From Limnoperna fortunei (Eukaryota; Mollusca; Bivalvia; Mytilida; Modiolidae), in assembly GCA_944474755.1 (NCBI GenBank), contig OX104119.1:5939075-6003074 (forward strand): a stretch of DNA of 64,000 nucleotides, written 5' to 3'. The translations under genes and the position numbers were made by a program. The notes below the pieces were generated by a model. That model was not told the origin of the DNA, did no database searches, and saw nothing but the letters and a program-made list of their open reading frames with translations. This document shows, piece by piece, positions 1-11,510 of this stretch; position 1 is the stretch's first letter; each line of letters opens with the position of its first letter.

Positions 1-8
1 TGACCTGT

Positions 9-118
9 ATTATGTCCAAGGGAAGCTGTATTGGGTCGAGGATAGCTGTATTAGCTCGAGGCAACGCCGAGGGCTAATACAGCTATTCGAGGCCCAATAC
101 CGCTTCCCGAGGACATAA
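9..118. repeat. Long imperfect inverted repeat at the window edge
   Basis: The two arms, each about 50 bases, pair across a short centre near 60-68. The inner part GATAGCTGTATTAGC at 41-55 matches the reverse complement of 74-88. The outer parts (TATGTCC..GGGAAGC.GTATTGGG) also match with a few differences. The arms themselves contain the internal motif GCTGTATTRG twice. It could be a foldback element or the end of a larger array cut by the window border. Confidence 0.7.
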
Positions 119-365
119 CACATGTCGAATCTGAAAACACCCATTCAATGACACTTTTATTAACCAGTTGAGTAAATTTTAGTACCATTTTATCATTGAC
201 CAATCAAGCTATACTCGATCGAAATCGGCTTCTCATGGACAAAACAAATTAATATCAACAGCCCGCAGAATTAAAAAATATTTTCCCCTGCAAATTATGT
301 AATTTACGCACAGCGAAACGAATGTGTTTCTTTTTAAAATGATATTTGTATATAAATTACCGGAA

Positions 366-545
366 ATGACATTCCTGTATTTGCCCTGTTTTTCTGTATT
401 GAGCCTGTTTTTTTCCGTATTAGCCCTGTTTTTCTGTATTGAGCCCGTTTTTCCGTATTGGCCCTGTTTTTCCGTATTGGCCCTGTCTTTCTGTATTGAG
501 CCAGTTTTTTCTGTATTGGGCCTGTTCACTATATCCGTATTATAT
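366..545. repeat. Tandem repeat, unit about 19 bp
   Basis: Units of the type CCTGTTTTTCYGTATTGRG follow one another with small length and base changes. Frames on both strands here are only translations of this array. The right end of the array overlaps the 84-bp direct repeat that flanks the neighbouring LINE, so the LINE inserted at the edge of this minisatellite. Confidence 0.85.
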
Positions 546-603
546 GGACAATTTCACATGTATTTTACACAACTGGTTAATAACAAATGCTAAAGTCACC
601 AAT
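520..603 (+). repeat. 84-bp direct repeat, left copy (likely target-site duplication)
   Basis: This 84-base stretch, starting GCCTGTTCACTATATCCG and ending AAAGTCACCAAT, occurs again without a visible difference at 3041-3124. The two copies exactly bracket the LINE. A target-site duplication made during LINE insertion is the simplest explanation, although it is longer than the usual 7-20 bases. Confidence 0.85.
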
Positions 604-800
604 TCATTCATTCATACTTTAATTCCTCTTTTACAGAGATGTATAGAAATTATGTAAATACAAACATATATGTTTTTCAAATTACAAAAATAACTTTACA
701 ATACTGTTTAAGACAATTAGGATAAAAAGAACAAAAGTTAAAAGAAAAAAGATTATTATCAGTTCAGGTCTATCTATGTGTAGTAGTATTTAGCGTTTGT

Positions 801-1313
801 TCAGTGAGAAAATTTATGCCATGCATCACACACAAATTTAAAAGAAATGTTTATAAATGATTCAATCGGTGGATCATCATCCGGGCAATTTTCAGATAGT
901 TCATCAGATTTACCAAGAATGATATGTAGCAGTCTTTTGTAGTCATTGCAGTACAATCTGTCAAGGAAAAGGTAAGTTTGTATGCCAAAAATGTCAATAA
1001 TGCTGAGCCAATACTTTTCTCGTAAGGTAGATGTTGCCGAACAAAATAAAACGGAATGTTCAATTGGGTCCTTAAAGTCGCTCCGGCATTTAAGACAGTT
1101 TTTGAAGTCAGTTTGTGGGACACATGTTGCGACTTTTGCCATGAAGAATGCTCTTTCTAGCTCACAAGAAGTCTTCGCCGCAAGCCATCCTTTGTAGATA
1201 CTTCCGTTACATAGGATATGCTTAAATCGAATAAAATCATTGTCACTTTCCATTCTGATTGACCGTTCTGTGGTAGCTAAGACGATACGGAGTTCTTGAC
1301 AATGCGATACCAC
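801..1313 (-). pseudogene. LINE ORF2 C-terminal segment with CCHC-type zinc motif
   Basis: This frame overlaps the end of the RT frame and continues the polyprotein after a probable frameshift. It contains the spacing C-x2-C-x8-H-x4-C in CLKCRSDFKDPIEHSVLFC, the cysteine-histidine cluster found near the C-terminus of many LINE ORF2 proteins and thought to contact RNA or DNA. It ends about 200 bases before the element's 3' tail, which leaves a short 3' untranslated region. Confidence 0.75.
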
Positions 1314-3040
1314 TCTGCCTTGTTGGGAAACTCCTTTCTTTCAATGTATGTCTCAAAATATGTGTCGAGGCCATAAGTGTTGAAAAGTTTGAAGATATCA
1401 GGAATAAATCCAGTGCTATTGGTATTATCGTTTAGAAAGTCATAAAGTCGGTGGAGGAAAATCCTTTTAGTTAAAGTGTCAGTACTTAACGAGACCAGTT
1501 TTTGGAAGAATAATAGTTTCTTTATATATATTTCGAACGTAATGTCATGAACACACAAAAGACTTTCCACCATGTCCGATCGTGTTTGTTTTCTGAGATT
1601 TTGAATCAATTTTAACGAGTAGTGTTGGAAACGACGAAGAGATTGAATGTCCGAGTTGGACAGAGCTGACCACAGTTCGCATCCATATAACACTGATGGC
1701 AGGATTACGGTTTTGTACAAGTGCAGACTTGAAACTGGATTAATATCTTTCTGAAAGCCGCATACGCCAAATAAACCATGAAGAGTTCGCCTTCCTTTTT
1801 CACAGGCCCTTTTAACGGATTCACTAAATTTGAGGTCCGATGACTGAATAATTCCAAGATGAGTTTTTGTTTTCGAAACTTTTAAATTTTCATTGCCCAG
1901 AGTCCATATGTACGGAAAGTCTAGCACAGGTCTTCCTTGTCGAAATATAACAATGTCGGTTTTGGTACTGCTGAAGTCAAATTTCCACTGTTGAGAATAT
2001 TCGAAGCACATGTTTAGTAGAGATTGTAGTGAAAGAGGGTTCAGAGCAAGAAGCGCAATGTCATCGGCAAAGGATGGATTTCCACAATGAGTGTCTCTAT
2101 GTTTAAGGGACGCATTCGAAGATTCAAGATGGTGCAATAAATCGTCAATATAGAGTTTATAAAGAAAGGTTGATAGCACGCCTCCTTGTCGCACACCACG
2201 TTTCACAGGAAACCACAGAGAGCAGACGTTGTTAATTGTTACAGCACTGTACATATCCAGGTAAGATATGTAGATAATTCGAAGAATAGGACCTTTGATT
2301 CCCATTTCCTTCAGTTTGTGAATGAGACCGGAATGCCACACGGTATCGAAGGCCTTATTGATGTCCAAAAATGCGGAGAATACGGTACTGTTCAGTTCAA
2401 GTGTAGATCTGATCGTTTCTGTGCATGTAAACGACGTAGTGACACAGTTAAGATGTTTTGTAAACCCTTGTTGTTGCTTGTTTGGAAATGTTGCACAATA
2501 AAGACTTCTCCAAGATTCAATCCGTTTATTGATGACACTTTCAAATAGTTTATATATCGAACACAATAACGCTACTGGCCTGTAGGAATCACAGGCATAT
2601 GTCGGTTTAGTTCCACCCTTGTAAATCGGTATAATAAGCACCCTTTTCCAAGTTGACGGGATATATCCAATCCTTAATGCTGCATTAAAAAGTCTTGTGA
2701 TTGCTATGAAGCATTGCTGACCTGCGAACTTTAAATGTTCGCTTGTTACGTTGTCCACTCCTGGAGCTTTGTTCCGTTTAAGAGCTTGAATTTCTAGATG
2801 AACTTCTTCGAATGTAATGTCTGCATTTAAAATGCCATTTTCGCCAGCATCGTTAATATCGCCAAAAGATTCGTGGTATGAGCTATCAGAAGAGTCCAAA
2901 ATATCCCTGAAATAATCGTCAAACGCATTAGCGATGTCACTCGGAGAGCGATACGTGACGCTTGACACTTTTATTTCATTACACAGTGAGCGCCTTTTCC
3001 GTGTTTTACCTTTCCATAGTTTCCAGAAAACACGATGATC
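1277..3040 (-). pseudogene. LINE reverse transcriptase fragment (ORF2 middle part)
   Basis: The frame is open from the truncation point at 3040 to a stop at 1277, about 587 codons, with no start codon of its own. It shows the RT blocks in order: a KAPGVDNVT-like fingers motif, the motif with AFLDINKAFDTVWH (catalytic aspartates), RGVRQGGVLSTFLYKLYIDDL, and the F-A-D-D catalytic box in SFADDIALLALNP, followed by the thumb region. The product would copy the element's RNA at a nicked target, but without the endonuclease this copy cannot be autonomous. The C-terminal continuation lies in another frame (801-1313), which indicates a one-base indel near 1300. Counted as a truncated remnant, although the RT part itself shows no internal stop. 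Confidence 0.88.
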
Positions 3041-3124
3041 GCCTGTTCACTATATCCGTATTATATGGACAATTTCACATGTATTTTACACAACTGGTTA
3101 ATAACAAATGCTAAAGTCACCAAT
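3041..3124 (+). repeat. 84-bp direct repeat, right copy (likely target-site duplication)
   Basis: This is the second copy of the sequence at 520-603, directly after the truncated 5' end of the LINE. No mismatch is visible over 84 bases. Sequence outside the two copies differs at once on both sides, so the identity ends exactly where a target-site duplication would. Confidence 0.85.
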
Positions 3125-3395
3125 ATGTCATTTAACCGTACACGAAATACTGGACTGATTAGTCAATAGAGGTATAATTTGAAGATTCGCCGGCATCAAT
3201 TATGGTGATTTGATGGTAAGAAATTCAGTTTACTGGAGAGGACTAAGTTTCCTTCAATCTCCATTCTGATGATATGGTAATTGAAATACTTGAATATTCT
3301 GTTGTTTTAGTTTTAGCATTTTAATATAATTTTGTTAAACATGTTAGATAACATAGTAAGATGTTGATTTCGCAAACAGAATGGTACAAATGACC
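3125..3395. other. Spacer with no recognised feature
   Basis: AT-rich unique-looking sequence between the LINE insertion site and the next minisatellite. No open frame of note, no repeat unit and no RNA gene were recognised. Confidence 0.5.
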
Positions 3396-4050
3396 GTTGT
3401 GATCGGTGTGGACTGACCGGTGTGATGACCTGACCAGGTGTTAACCAGACCGCATGGAACTGAACGTTGTGGACCTGATCGGTGTGGACCTTACTAGTTT
3501 CGACCTGACCAATGTGGACTGACCTGTGTGGGCCTGACCTCGTTGAACCTAACCGGTTTGGACGGTGTGGACATTACTGGTGTGGACCTGACCGTTGTAG
3601 ATCTTCACGGTGCGGACCTGACCGGGTGCGGAACTGAACGGTGTGAACCTGACCGATGTGGACCATACCGGTTTCGACTTGACCGATGTGGACTGACCGG
3701 TGTGTGATCTGTTTAAACCTGACTGGTGTGGACGATGTGGACCTGACCGGTGTCCACCTGACCGTTGTTGACTTTGACGGTGTGGACCTGACCGGGTGGG
3801 GAACTGACCGGTGTGGACTGACTGGTGTGGACCTGACCGGGGGTGGACCTGAACGGTGTGAACCTGACCGATGGGGACTTTACCTGGTGTGGACCTGACC
3901 GTTGTGGACCTGACCGGGTGTGGATCTGACCGGTGTGGACCTGAACGGTGTGGACCTGACCGGGTGTGGACCTGACCAGGTGTGGACCTGACCGTTGTGG
4001 AACTCACCGGTGTGGACCCGACCGGGTGTGCATCTGACCGGTATGGACCT
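3396..4050. repeat. Minisatellite, unit about 15 bp (GTGGACCTGACCGGT type)
   Basis: Degenerate units of the type GTGGACCTGACCGGT run head to tail with frequent length variants. Because the core unit is a multiple of three, long frames appear on both strands (for example 3549-4007 minus); their low-complexity G-P-H-R-S-T composition shows that they are not genes. GC content is clearly higher than in the surroundings. Confidence 0.9.
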
Positions 4051-5229
4051 TTTTTGCAGTTCCAATAACTGCGTCATAAAGGCGTTAACATGCAGTAACA
4101 GTTTAATTTTTGGGTTTAAAATATATCGAATCTGTTCATCTTGATATCAAATATAAGGGGGAGGCTAGAAAGGTCCATTAGCATGTTAACAAAATTGTAT
4201 TTTCCCAAAACAGATAACAATAAATTTTAAAAAATGATAACAACAATTTACATGAGGAAATAGAAAACAGCGAGTTCAAAAATGGTAAAAAAATAGTGAA
4301 CAGCAGAAGCTTGTATTAATCGGTGTTTCCGTAGTAACTAGTATGTCGTCTTATGTATATTCCTCCCTTCATAAGAAGACTTAATGACATTAAAAAGTGG
4401 TGAATAAAATGAATGACCATTTTAACAGTTCACAACAATGTAAATGTTTAAGAAAACAGATAACAGCTGATGGTTGAATGACATTTAGCAGTCGCTTTAT
4501 TTAAAAAAAAACAGTTTACAGACGTTTAACAATGCCCACAAAACACGTTAACAGAAAAGATCTTGCCCCCCCCCCCCCCCCCCCCCTTACCAAATATTGC
4601 AGAAACGTATACAACATTTTATTAATAATTGAGTTTAGGAAAATAAAAACTGTGATTATTATCGCCACATACGCAAATTATGTTCCCGTTTAACAAATCC
4701 GACATCCTGTTAAATTTCAAGTACTAACTATCATACATTTCCTATGTTTTACAGCAGATTGATATAAAGCATAACATTGTATAGCTCGTTCCTGAATATT
4801 AAGATATTATAGCTTTACTGATATCTCAGAGAAAAGCTGCGTCTATTCTTGATTTTTACAACATTAAAAACGTACTACCAGCACAAAAACCAAGCAGGGA
4901 GTTGTGTATGATCGTCAGCTAAAGATGGTAAGCAGGTATGTTTTTAATATATAAAACTGGTGTAATAGTTCTCTGTAATGTAACGAAATTTCATGTACAT
5001 GAGCTTTAAGATGTACATATTCGAATAATTTCATAGTTTTCTACGAAAAACGGGAAGGGGAGATACAGGCGTTGTGATTAAAACAGAAGTTAACAAACTA
5101 TTACATTAATCATAGTGTTTGACTTATTTGCTAATTTTACTCCAAATTCTTCCAAAACAAACATTTATTTTAAAATTACAACATTTTAAAAATTGTCACA
5201 TGTAAGAGGCCGCTTTAGGGAGACATCCA
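4051..5229. other. Gene-poor AT-rich stretch with a poly-C run
   Basis: No coding frame is supported here. A homopolymer run of about 21 C follows the A-rich stretch at 4566. A similar shorter C run lies at 7431. Nothing else was recognised. Confidence 0.5.
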
Positions 5230-5960
5230 TTAATATACAGTGCTTGTGGCTGCTGACACTAGTGGTCTACAGTAATTGACTGCTGATATTAGTGGTCTAC
5301 AGTAATTGACTGCTGACACTAGTGGTCTACAGTAATTGACTGCTGCCACTAATTGTCTACAGTAATTGACTGCTGATATTAGTGGTCTACAGTAATTGAC
5401 TGCTGACACTAGTGGTCTACAGTAATTGACTGCTGATATTAGTGGTCTACAGTAATTGACTGATGACATTAGTGGTATATACAGTAATTGACTGCTGACA
5501 TTAGTGGTCTACAGTAATTGACTGCTGACATTAGTGGTCTACAGTAATTGACTGCTGACACTAGTGGTCTACAGTAATTGACTGCTGACATTAGTGGTCT
5601 ACAGTAATTGACTGATGACACTAGTGGTCTACAGTTATTGACTGCTGACACTAGTGGTCTACAGTAATTGACTGATGACATTAGTGGTATATACAGTAAT
5701 TGACTGCTGACATTAGTGGTCTACAGTAATTGACTGCTGACATTAGTGGTATATACAGTAATTGATTGCTGACACTAGTTAGTCTACAGTAATTGACTGC
5801 TGACACTAGTTAGTCTACAGTAATTGACTGCTGACACTAGTGGTCTACGGTAATTGACTGCTGACACTAGTGGTCTACAGTAATTGAATGCTGACACTTA
5901 GTCTAGTGGTCTACAGTAATTGACTGCTGACACTAGTGGTCTGCAGTAATCGACGGCTAA
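5230..5960. repeat. Tandem array, 30-bp unit
   Basis: About 24 head-to-tail copies of a 30-base unit containing AGTAATTGACTGCTGACA and CTAGTGGTCTAC. Two common variants alternate (GACACTAGTGG and GATATTAGTGG or GACATTAGTGG), and some units carry an ATATAC insertion. The unit is ten codons long, so two minus-strand frames (5230-5469 and 5469-5681) read through it as a V-N-Y-C-R-P-L repeat; they are not genes. The right end decays into scattered CTGACAACTAA-like pieces up to about 6200. Confidence 0.93.
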
Positions 5961-7284
5961 TAATAGTTGCTTGCAGTGACTGTCTGCAATGAATGCTGTG
6001 TAGTGACCTGCGACATATAGGAATACCTGGTGACTGAAAATAACTGACCTTTAGTGACCGACGACTAAAATAAATCTAAAATAACCACCAATTAACAATT
6101 GACCTCCGTTATCTGACAACTAACAATAGGTGCCACCTAGGGAAGGCGACTAATCAATAGATATCCGACGTGACCGGCTAAAACTAATTTTCAAATTCGC
6201 AATCTGATACAAGTGCTCTATTGTGTTTAAATAAACTAAAATCCAATTTTGATTATTTAACTACATAATTTTTGGCTGCTCTAAAAATTACACACCATAA
6301 GTTTCAACTTATATGTAACTTTTTGACTGCTGACACTTGAAATCAAATACTGGTGTATTTATTTAGACAAGCGCTTTGTGTGTATTAAACATAACAACTT
6401 TCTGCAGATATTTATTTTTTCTAAACATGTGTAATCCAAATCAAAACACTTTTGTTTTCTTTAACAAACTACGTAAGGTCTATAGAGCTATTGAACAGCT
6501 GAAAATATCAGTAACTGTTGAGTCTTTAATAAATATTGAAATCCAAATAGGATAATATATTTCTGGCAAGTATAGGATCACCAGTACACTTCCAAAGCCG
6601 ATCTCTGAATGGTTTTGAAACATACAATTGAAAAAGTTTACACTTCGTAGTATTTTGTCATAATGGTGCGCTGAAATTACCTTTTTAATTAAACTTCGAT
6701 CCTGCATCAAAATCAATTGTTCTAGTCATGCTCATTTCGAACAATCTTATCCATTTTATCATCGCCAGTTGACTGTTTATAAGTTAAAAGTGTTGCCGTA
6801 ATCAAGTAAGTTAAAAAGTGTATCAGCATTGAACATCCAGTCCGAGGATTTTCGGAAGTGACGAACTGGTTATTGGGGGTCAAAATGTTTTTTATGCGTA
6901 AAATATCTGCACAAACGTGCTTAGCGAAAGCGCTGGTAACTGGCATTTAAACGAATTAAAAAGCAAGAAAACAACTAAAAAAGGGTAATTTAAGTCAATA
7001 AAGTAAGGATCAACGTTTTTTTTAAGAGTTTGACTACAATTTACGGAGTCTTACGAATTTTCCTGAACATAGCGGTATTCTAAGACCGCACCGATACGGC
7101 GTATCGCCAATGACGTTATGACGAAAAGAAAGTTAAATGGAAATGCATATTGACTAGGTAACTACACTATTTTCCAAAACTGAAACAGAATATTCTTATA
7201 TACTGTATAAATACAGTGCGTAATAATGCAGCAAAGTCCGGGCAGGCAGCAAGGGTTTGACATTTCCCCAGCGGGACAAGTAAG
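5961..7284. other. Gene-poor stretch
   Basis: AT-rich sequence with short random frames only. The first 200 bases look like decayed copies of the 30-bp array. No conserved domain, RNA gene or mobile element was recognised in the rest. Confidence 0.45.
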
Positions 7285-7390
7285 TAAGTAATTAAGTAAA
7301 ATTTTAATTGAATTCGGCATAAATAAATACAAAGTACCACAAGCTCTAATGAGCTTTTGACCTAATATAAAAAACAAAAAGATGAACATA
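7285..7390 (-). mobile_element. 3' end fragment of the LINE family seen at 21,830-25,240
   Basis: The reverse complement of this segment matches the 3' untranslated end of the plus-strand LINE near 25,145-25,215: AAAAGCTCAT(T/C)AGAGCTT, then TTGT..TACT.TTTGTAT, then GCCGAATT.AAT/AAA. Only the last 100 or so bases are present, as expected for an extreme 5' truncation. The strand continues into a TTACTTACTTACTT-type tail. Confidence 0.7.
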
Positions 7391-9490
7391 GAAACAAGAC
7401 ATGTGATACCTGTTAATGGAACCCATTTTGCCCCCCCCCCCCTGTAAAGTTACAGTTTCCCTTTATATTACAATTTTTTTTTGTAATTTTACTATTTTCT
7501 GTAATGTACTGGACTGCTTTATATTATTGTTGTGATGTCATTTTAAGTAATTTTTGTAATAATATCAAAATGGAAAATAGTCATCAATCTTGCCTTGAGA
7601 GAAATCAAAAAGCAATAAAAGACAATAAACTTTACTGATAAAATATAATAATAGATAGTCATTGTTGGAAAAACCAAATTAAAAGCATTAATAAGCGTCA
7701 TTCAGTTATGCTGATTAATCAACATACAAAACTTCAAAAACATGTCCAACTGTAATATTTATCGATATATTAAATCTTGATGTATGTCATCAGACAAATG
7801 AAACTTCAAACAACATTCTGGGAAAAATACAAACACCAAATCAAGTTAAAAGAACTGTCCTGAAAGTAGAACAAACTTCTACGGATATTTTTTATGACAC
7901 ATCTAGACTTGAACCAACATTCAATACTCTTCCAAACAACCAATCAAATTCAAAAGAAATACAAAATTTTAAGTAGGAAGAAGACATTCATAAATAATTA
8001 ATGAAAAATATCTTACATAAAAGGTAGCTAATTAATTATGAAAAATTTAATAATTGCTTAAATTATCTTAGAATTAAAACAAATTTTTATGCATTCTAAT
8101 ATTAAATAAAACAATAATTAAATTGCAAAGGAAATTCAAAATTAATAGCAAAAATATTTTGGAATATTAGGTAAAATTTCAATTTCATCAGATATGCAGA
8201 ATCTCACCTTCACGGCATGGATGCCCAGAGATGCTCGACAGTCTGGAAATTAGAGAGACTCGCTCGGCACTATAAAACCAAGAGCGTTGGGCGAATTTCT
8301 CAGATTCCAGCTGTTTCGATCTCTGTGTTCATCATTTCAATTTTCATTTATAGAAAGTACCTCTTGCTCCAAGCTAGACCCCACAATCCGTTTAAGTAAC
8401 ATCGATGAAAATGTGAGCCGAACGAAAGTGTATGACGGGGTTCGTCCCTTATATTTGGGACGATAAAAAGGGCGAATTTCCGTCATAACTATTATCTGTT
8501 GTTTATTAGCTAATTTTATCTCCTCATTTAAAGTACAAAGGGCGGATCGGAAAGAAATTAAACAGAGTGATGGTCATTAACATTATCCCCGGCTTGTAAC
8601 AAATGCGGGTTATAGTTGGTTACCCGTCGGTACAAATCCCACGCCCCCGGCTACGCTGCTAACGTCGCAGGTCTGTATTGTTTGTGCGTTGCTAATCTAT
8701 GTTCTACAGTACCAGTATATGTTATTCCACAAATGAATATTTCTGTCTTTTTATATTTGTATTTTTCATCCTTTCAAACACTGCAGATGTCCTACATTTA
8801 TACGTACACACATACATAAGGATGAAATCGGAACTTGACGTCATTGTCTGTTGACGTTATGATATCGTGACTTGACTGAGGGCTTAAAAATACCGAAAGT
8901 AAAAAAAAACAATGTAAAATAGCTTCAGGCTTCAGGTGATACAATCTCCATAAACCCGGGTAATAACGTAGGTACCTGATATTACTCCCGTGCCTTATGT
9001 CAATATTTCCACATGTAACATTCATATACAAAAAGAATGAAAAAAAAACACACTGTTGGTTTGACCTCTTTTTCGGAACCTTGGATAGCCTTAGACATAT
9101 GGCATGTTTTATAAGAATTTTGGGCGTTTCCCCAATGAAAAAATATTCGTTTAATACTTCAATGTTGGATAACCGAACTGCCTACACAGCTGGGATTTCC
9201 ACAGAGAAGATTGCATTGACCGTTCTAATTACATTCCCGTCTTTTCTGAAAAATTAAATGCACCAAGGATAATTTGAGTTTGCGAAAGTTTGATTTGTCT
9301 CATCGAAAACTATTGTGTTTCGTAGATAATGTTGGTGTGAACTTCCCGTCCTGTTAATCGGAGCACAAGATAATGTTTTACTTAGAAATCTTTTCAGTTA
9401 TAATGGCTACTTCAGTACAAAGATGAAGCGGCGTTTGACCGAGTAATTTTTAAGTATTCTCGTGGTACAATTTCCTTTTTATATGCTAGC
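7391..9490. other. Gene-poor stretch
   Basis: A C run of 12 or so bases lies at about 7431. The rest is AT-rich with short frames only. No domain, repeat array or splice-supported exon was found. Around 8,430-8,480 there is a short GC-richer patch whose nature is not recognised. Confidence 0.45.
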
Positions 9491-9495
9491 AATTG

Positions 9496-9926
9496 ATGTT
9501 TGTTTGCTTGTCTGTTTGAATGATGTTTAACCCCACTTTCAGCAATTTCTCAGCTATATCATGGCGTCTAGTTTTTATTGGGGGAGGAAGACGGTGTACC
9601 CGGAGAAAAACCCCGACCTCCAGTAGGAAAACTGGCAATCATGGTCAATTATGTTTGAAGTCGAGTACACCTAGAACGAATAATCGTACCGTCCCTTTTT
9701 TTGGCGGCAGTAAAATTCGGCCTAGAGTACACCCTTTGCGACTTAGGCCGAATTTTACTGCCGTTATAACCGTAAGTTAGTTTTGTGATTTGTCGGATTA
9801 ACCTCGCCAAAAATATAGCAAGGGAACGATTATTCGTTCTAGTGAAAACTCGAACTCGCAACCTTAGTGTTGACAAACCACGCGATCAATAGTTGACGAA
9901 CTATCATAACCACTCGGCAACCAAGG
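9496..9926 (-). mobile_element. tRNA-derived SINE, minus strand, interrupted by a small inverted-repeat element
   Basis: The 3' part (9496-9666, read on minus) has the family tail: TGGCGTTAAAC-like end, AGCTGA.AAATTGCTGAAAGTGG-like block and the CCCAATAAAAACTGGACGCC-like block. The 5' tRNA part (9842-9926) retains ACTCGAAC..GCAACC (box B) and CCACTCGGC.ACC (box A). Between them sits a 175-base insertion that is absent from the other copies in this window. Confidence 0.85.
9667..9843. mobile_element. MITE-like inverted-repeat element nested in a SINE
   Basis: The ends are terminal inverted repeats beginning CTAGAACGAATAATCGT on both strands, a perfect 17-base match, flanked by or containing the possible target CTAG or TA. 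A second inverted repeat lies inside: GGCAGTAAAATTCGGCCTA against its exact complement at about 9746-9765. No transposase frame is present. It interrupts the SINE between its tRNA head and its body, so it arrived after the SINE. Confidence 0.8.
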
Positions 9927-10611
9927 CAACAGCAAATAATGAAGAGTAGTAGGTAATGTCGAAGGTTGGTACTTTAATCCAGTAATAATGAAGAGTAGTA
10001 GGTAATACTTTAATCCAGTAACCTCTTTTTTTTCCCTTACGAAATGTGAACTGAAAGGATTTTTTTCTATATATTCACACATAGCAATGAAATTAAAGTG
10101 ATTTAAACAACTACCCAATCGTCATGTCTTCTTTGCCCGCTCACTTAAGGTATTGAACCAGCAAAACCTTCATATGAAGATGAAAAGATGCTGCATTTTT
10201 GCCATCATGATAGTGAAGGTCGTGAAAAAGTGCATGATATTTAAATTAACTCATTGCCGTTGTCCTTGGAATAGCCCCAAAATGTTGAACAATTAGCAAC
10301 CTTTCATTTTTAAAAACGTTCAAGAATTTGATTATGGATTTAGAATTGTGTAGGGTGGTACTAAATGTAGAACTAAATCTTGGTGTTGGAAGTGTGTGCT
10401 ACGATTCTGCTTTTAAGTTTATTTGTATAAAGAAATTCTCAGCTAACTATATAATCTTCGGAATCATCAGTTGCGTTCTCATGCACAGATAGGACTGTGG
10501 AATCAAATGACAACGGCCTCTTAATTATTTGCGTATTGGGGAAACTATTAACATTTTTTGCTCTGAGGGGTGGACATTGGGTACGGCCCCTCCATTGTTG
10601 TATATTAATCC
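9927..10611. other. Gene-poor stretch
   Basis: A short local duplication of GAAGAGTAGTAGGTAAT lies near 9,938 and 9,987 together with TACTTTAATCCAGTAA. Otherwise nothing was recognised. Confidence 0.4.
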
Positions 10612-10850
10612 TCTCAAGTCAGAGGTTCTGAATCCACGTTCGCTTCATCCTCCCAAGTCAAGGGTTTTGATTCACGTTCGCTCTATCCTCCCACGTCATG
10701 GGTTCTGATTCCACGTTCGTTCCATCCTCACAAGTCAAGGGTTCTGATTCTACGTTCGCTCCATCCTCCCACGTCATGGGTTCTGATTCCACGTTCGCTC
10801 CATCATCCCAAGTCAAGGGTTCTGATTCCACGTTCGTTTCATCATCGTGA
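10612..10850. repeat. Tandem repeat, unit about 39 bp
   Basis: About six copies of a unit containing CATCCTCCCAAGTCAAGGG and TTCTGATTCCACGTTCGCTC. Copies alternate between AAGTCAAGGG and ACGTCATGGG versions, so a two-unit higher-order pattern may exist. Confidence 0.88.
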
Positions 10851-11162
10851 TGGGCAATTAATGCAATTTTCGTTTTTTTGCGTTATCATATAGACCAGTA
10901 TCATCTTGTTGAAATTGTACAGGGTATTTATGTTGACGAAAAACGAAAAACGTTCCAATAATAAAAAAACGTTTAAACGTAAGTTTTATATATTTGAGTC
11001 GAAAAAGAAAATTGTTGTAAATAGTGATTTTTTTGTAAATATCGATAAAAGTAGGCTCTTTTTAGCTGCTACAATAGTCTAAATTTTCTGCCCCATCCCA
11101 TACCCCATACGTTTACAGTGCCATTCCAAATGTTTACCCTTTGGTATATATTTCATAAATTG

Positions 11163-11163
<1 letters not shown>

Positions 11164-11194
<31 letters not shown>

Positions 11195-11335
11195 CATCCA
11201 TCCATCCATCCATCCATCCATCAATCAATCAATCAATCAATCAATCAGGGTCTTTTTGTCCATCCATCCATCCATCCATCCATCCATCCATCCATCCATC
11301 CATCCATCCATCCATCCATCCGTCAATCAATCAGG
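11164..11335. repeat. Compound tetranucleotide microsatellite (CAAT)n/(CATC)n
   Basis: Runs of AATC and ATCC alternate, then end in TCAATCAATCAGGG. The frame of S-I-N-Q and S-I-H-P repeats across it is an artefact. The position next to a minus-strand SINE-like element suggests growth from that element's ATTG-type tail. Confidence 0.92.
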
Positions 11336-11510
11336 GTTTTTTTCGTGTAAGGAACGTGGAATGCTTCAAACGCGTTACCCACTAGGACTGTGGTTCGCGG
11401 TCAGTCTTTATGAACAAATAACCCCCTATCAAGAGAGCATTCACATTCCGCCACCTGGGGATGCGCTGGGCAGCTCTGTGGGCACTCACAGTATTGTCCA
11501 GCGTATACGG
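11336..11510 (-). mobile_element. Second SINE-like family, partial copy
   Basis: The stretch with CGCGTTACCCACTA, CCCCCTATCAAGAG and GCGCTGGGCAGCTCTGTGGG is repeated in diverged form at 63,135-63,265. In the 63-kb copy this part belongs to a longer element that ends on minus with a CCAGCAAG..ATTTCAGCT block and a CAAT-type tail. Here the body after the microsatellite tail is partial. Confidence 0.65.

Larger units (their letters stand above)
604..3040 (-). mobile_element. 5'-truncated non-LTR retrotransposon (LINE)
   Basis: The element is read on the minus strand. It begins abruptly at 3040 inside the reverse-transcriptase polyprotein and ends at 604 with a short ATGA-type repeat tail (TCATTCATTCAT on the plus strand). 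Both sides abut the 84-bp direct repeat. The endonuclease part is missing because of the truncation. The RT-like frame plus a C-terminal CCHC-type segment place it near the Jockey/I-like LINE groups; the exact clade is not decidable by eye. The long undamaged frame and identical flanks suggest a fairly recent insertion. Confidence 0.85.

Noticed and set aside
3549..4077. Frame of 152 codons with S-G-P-H-R-S repeats
   Set aside because: Translation of the 15-bp minisatellite.
5230..5681. Two frames with V-N-Y-C-R-P-L repeats
   Set aside because: Translation of the 30-bp array; no start context or domain.
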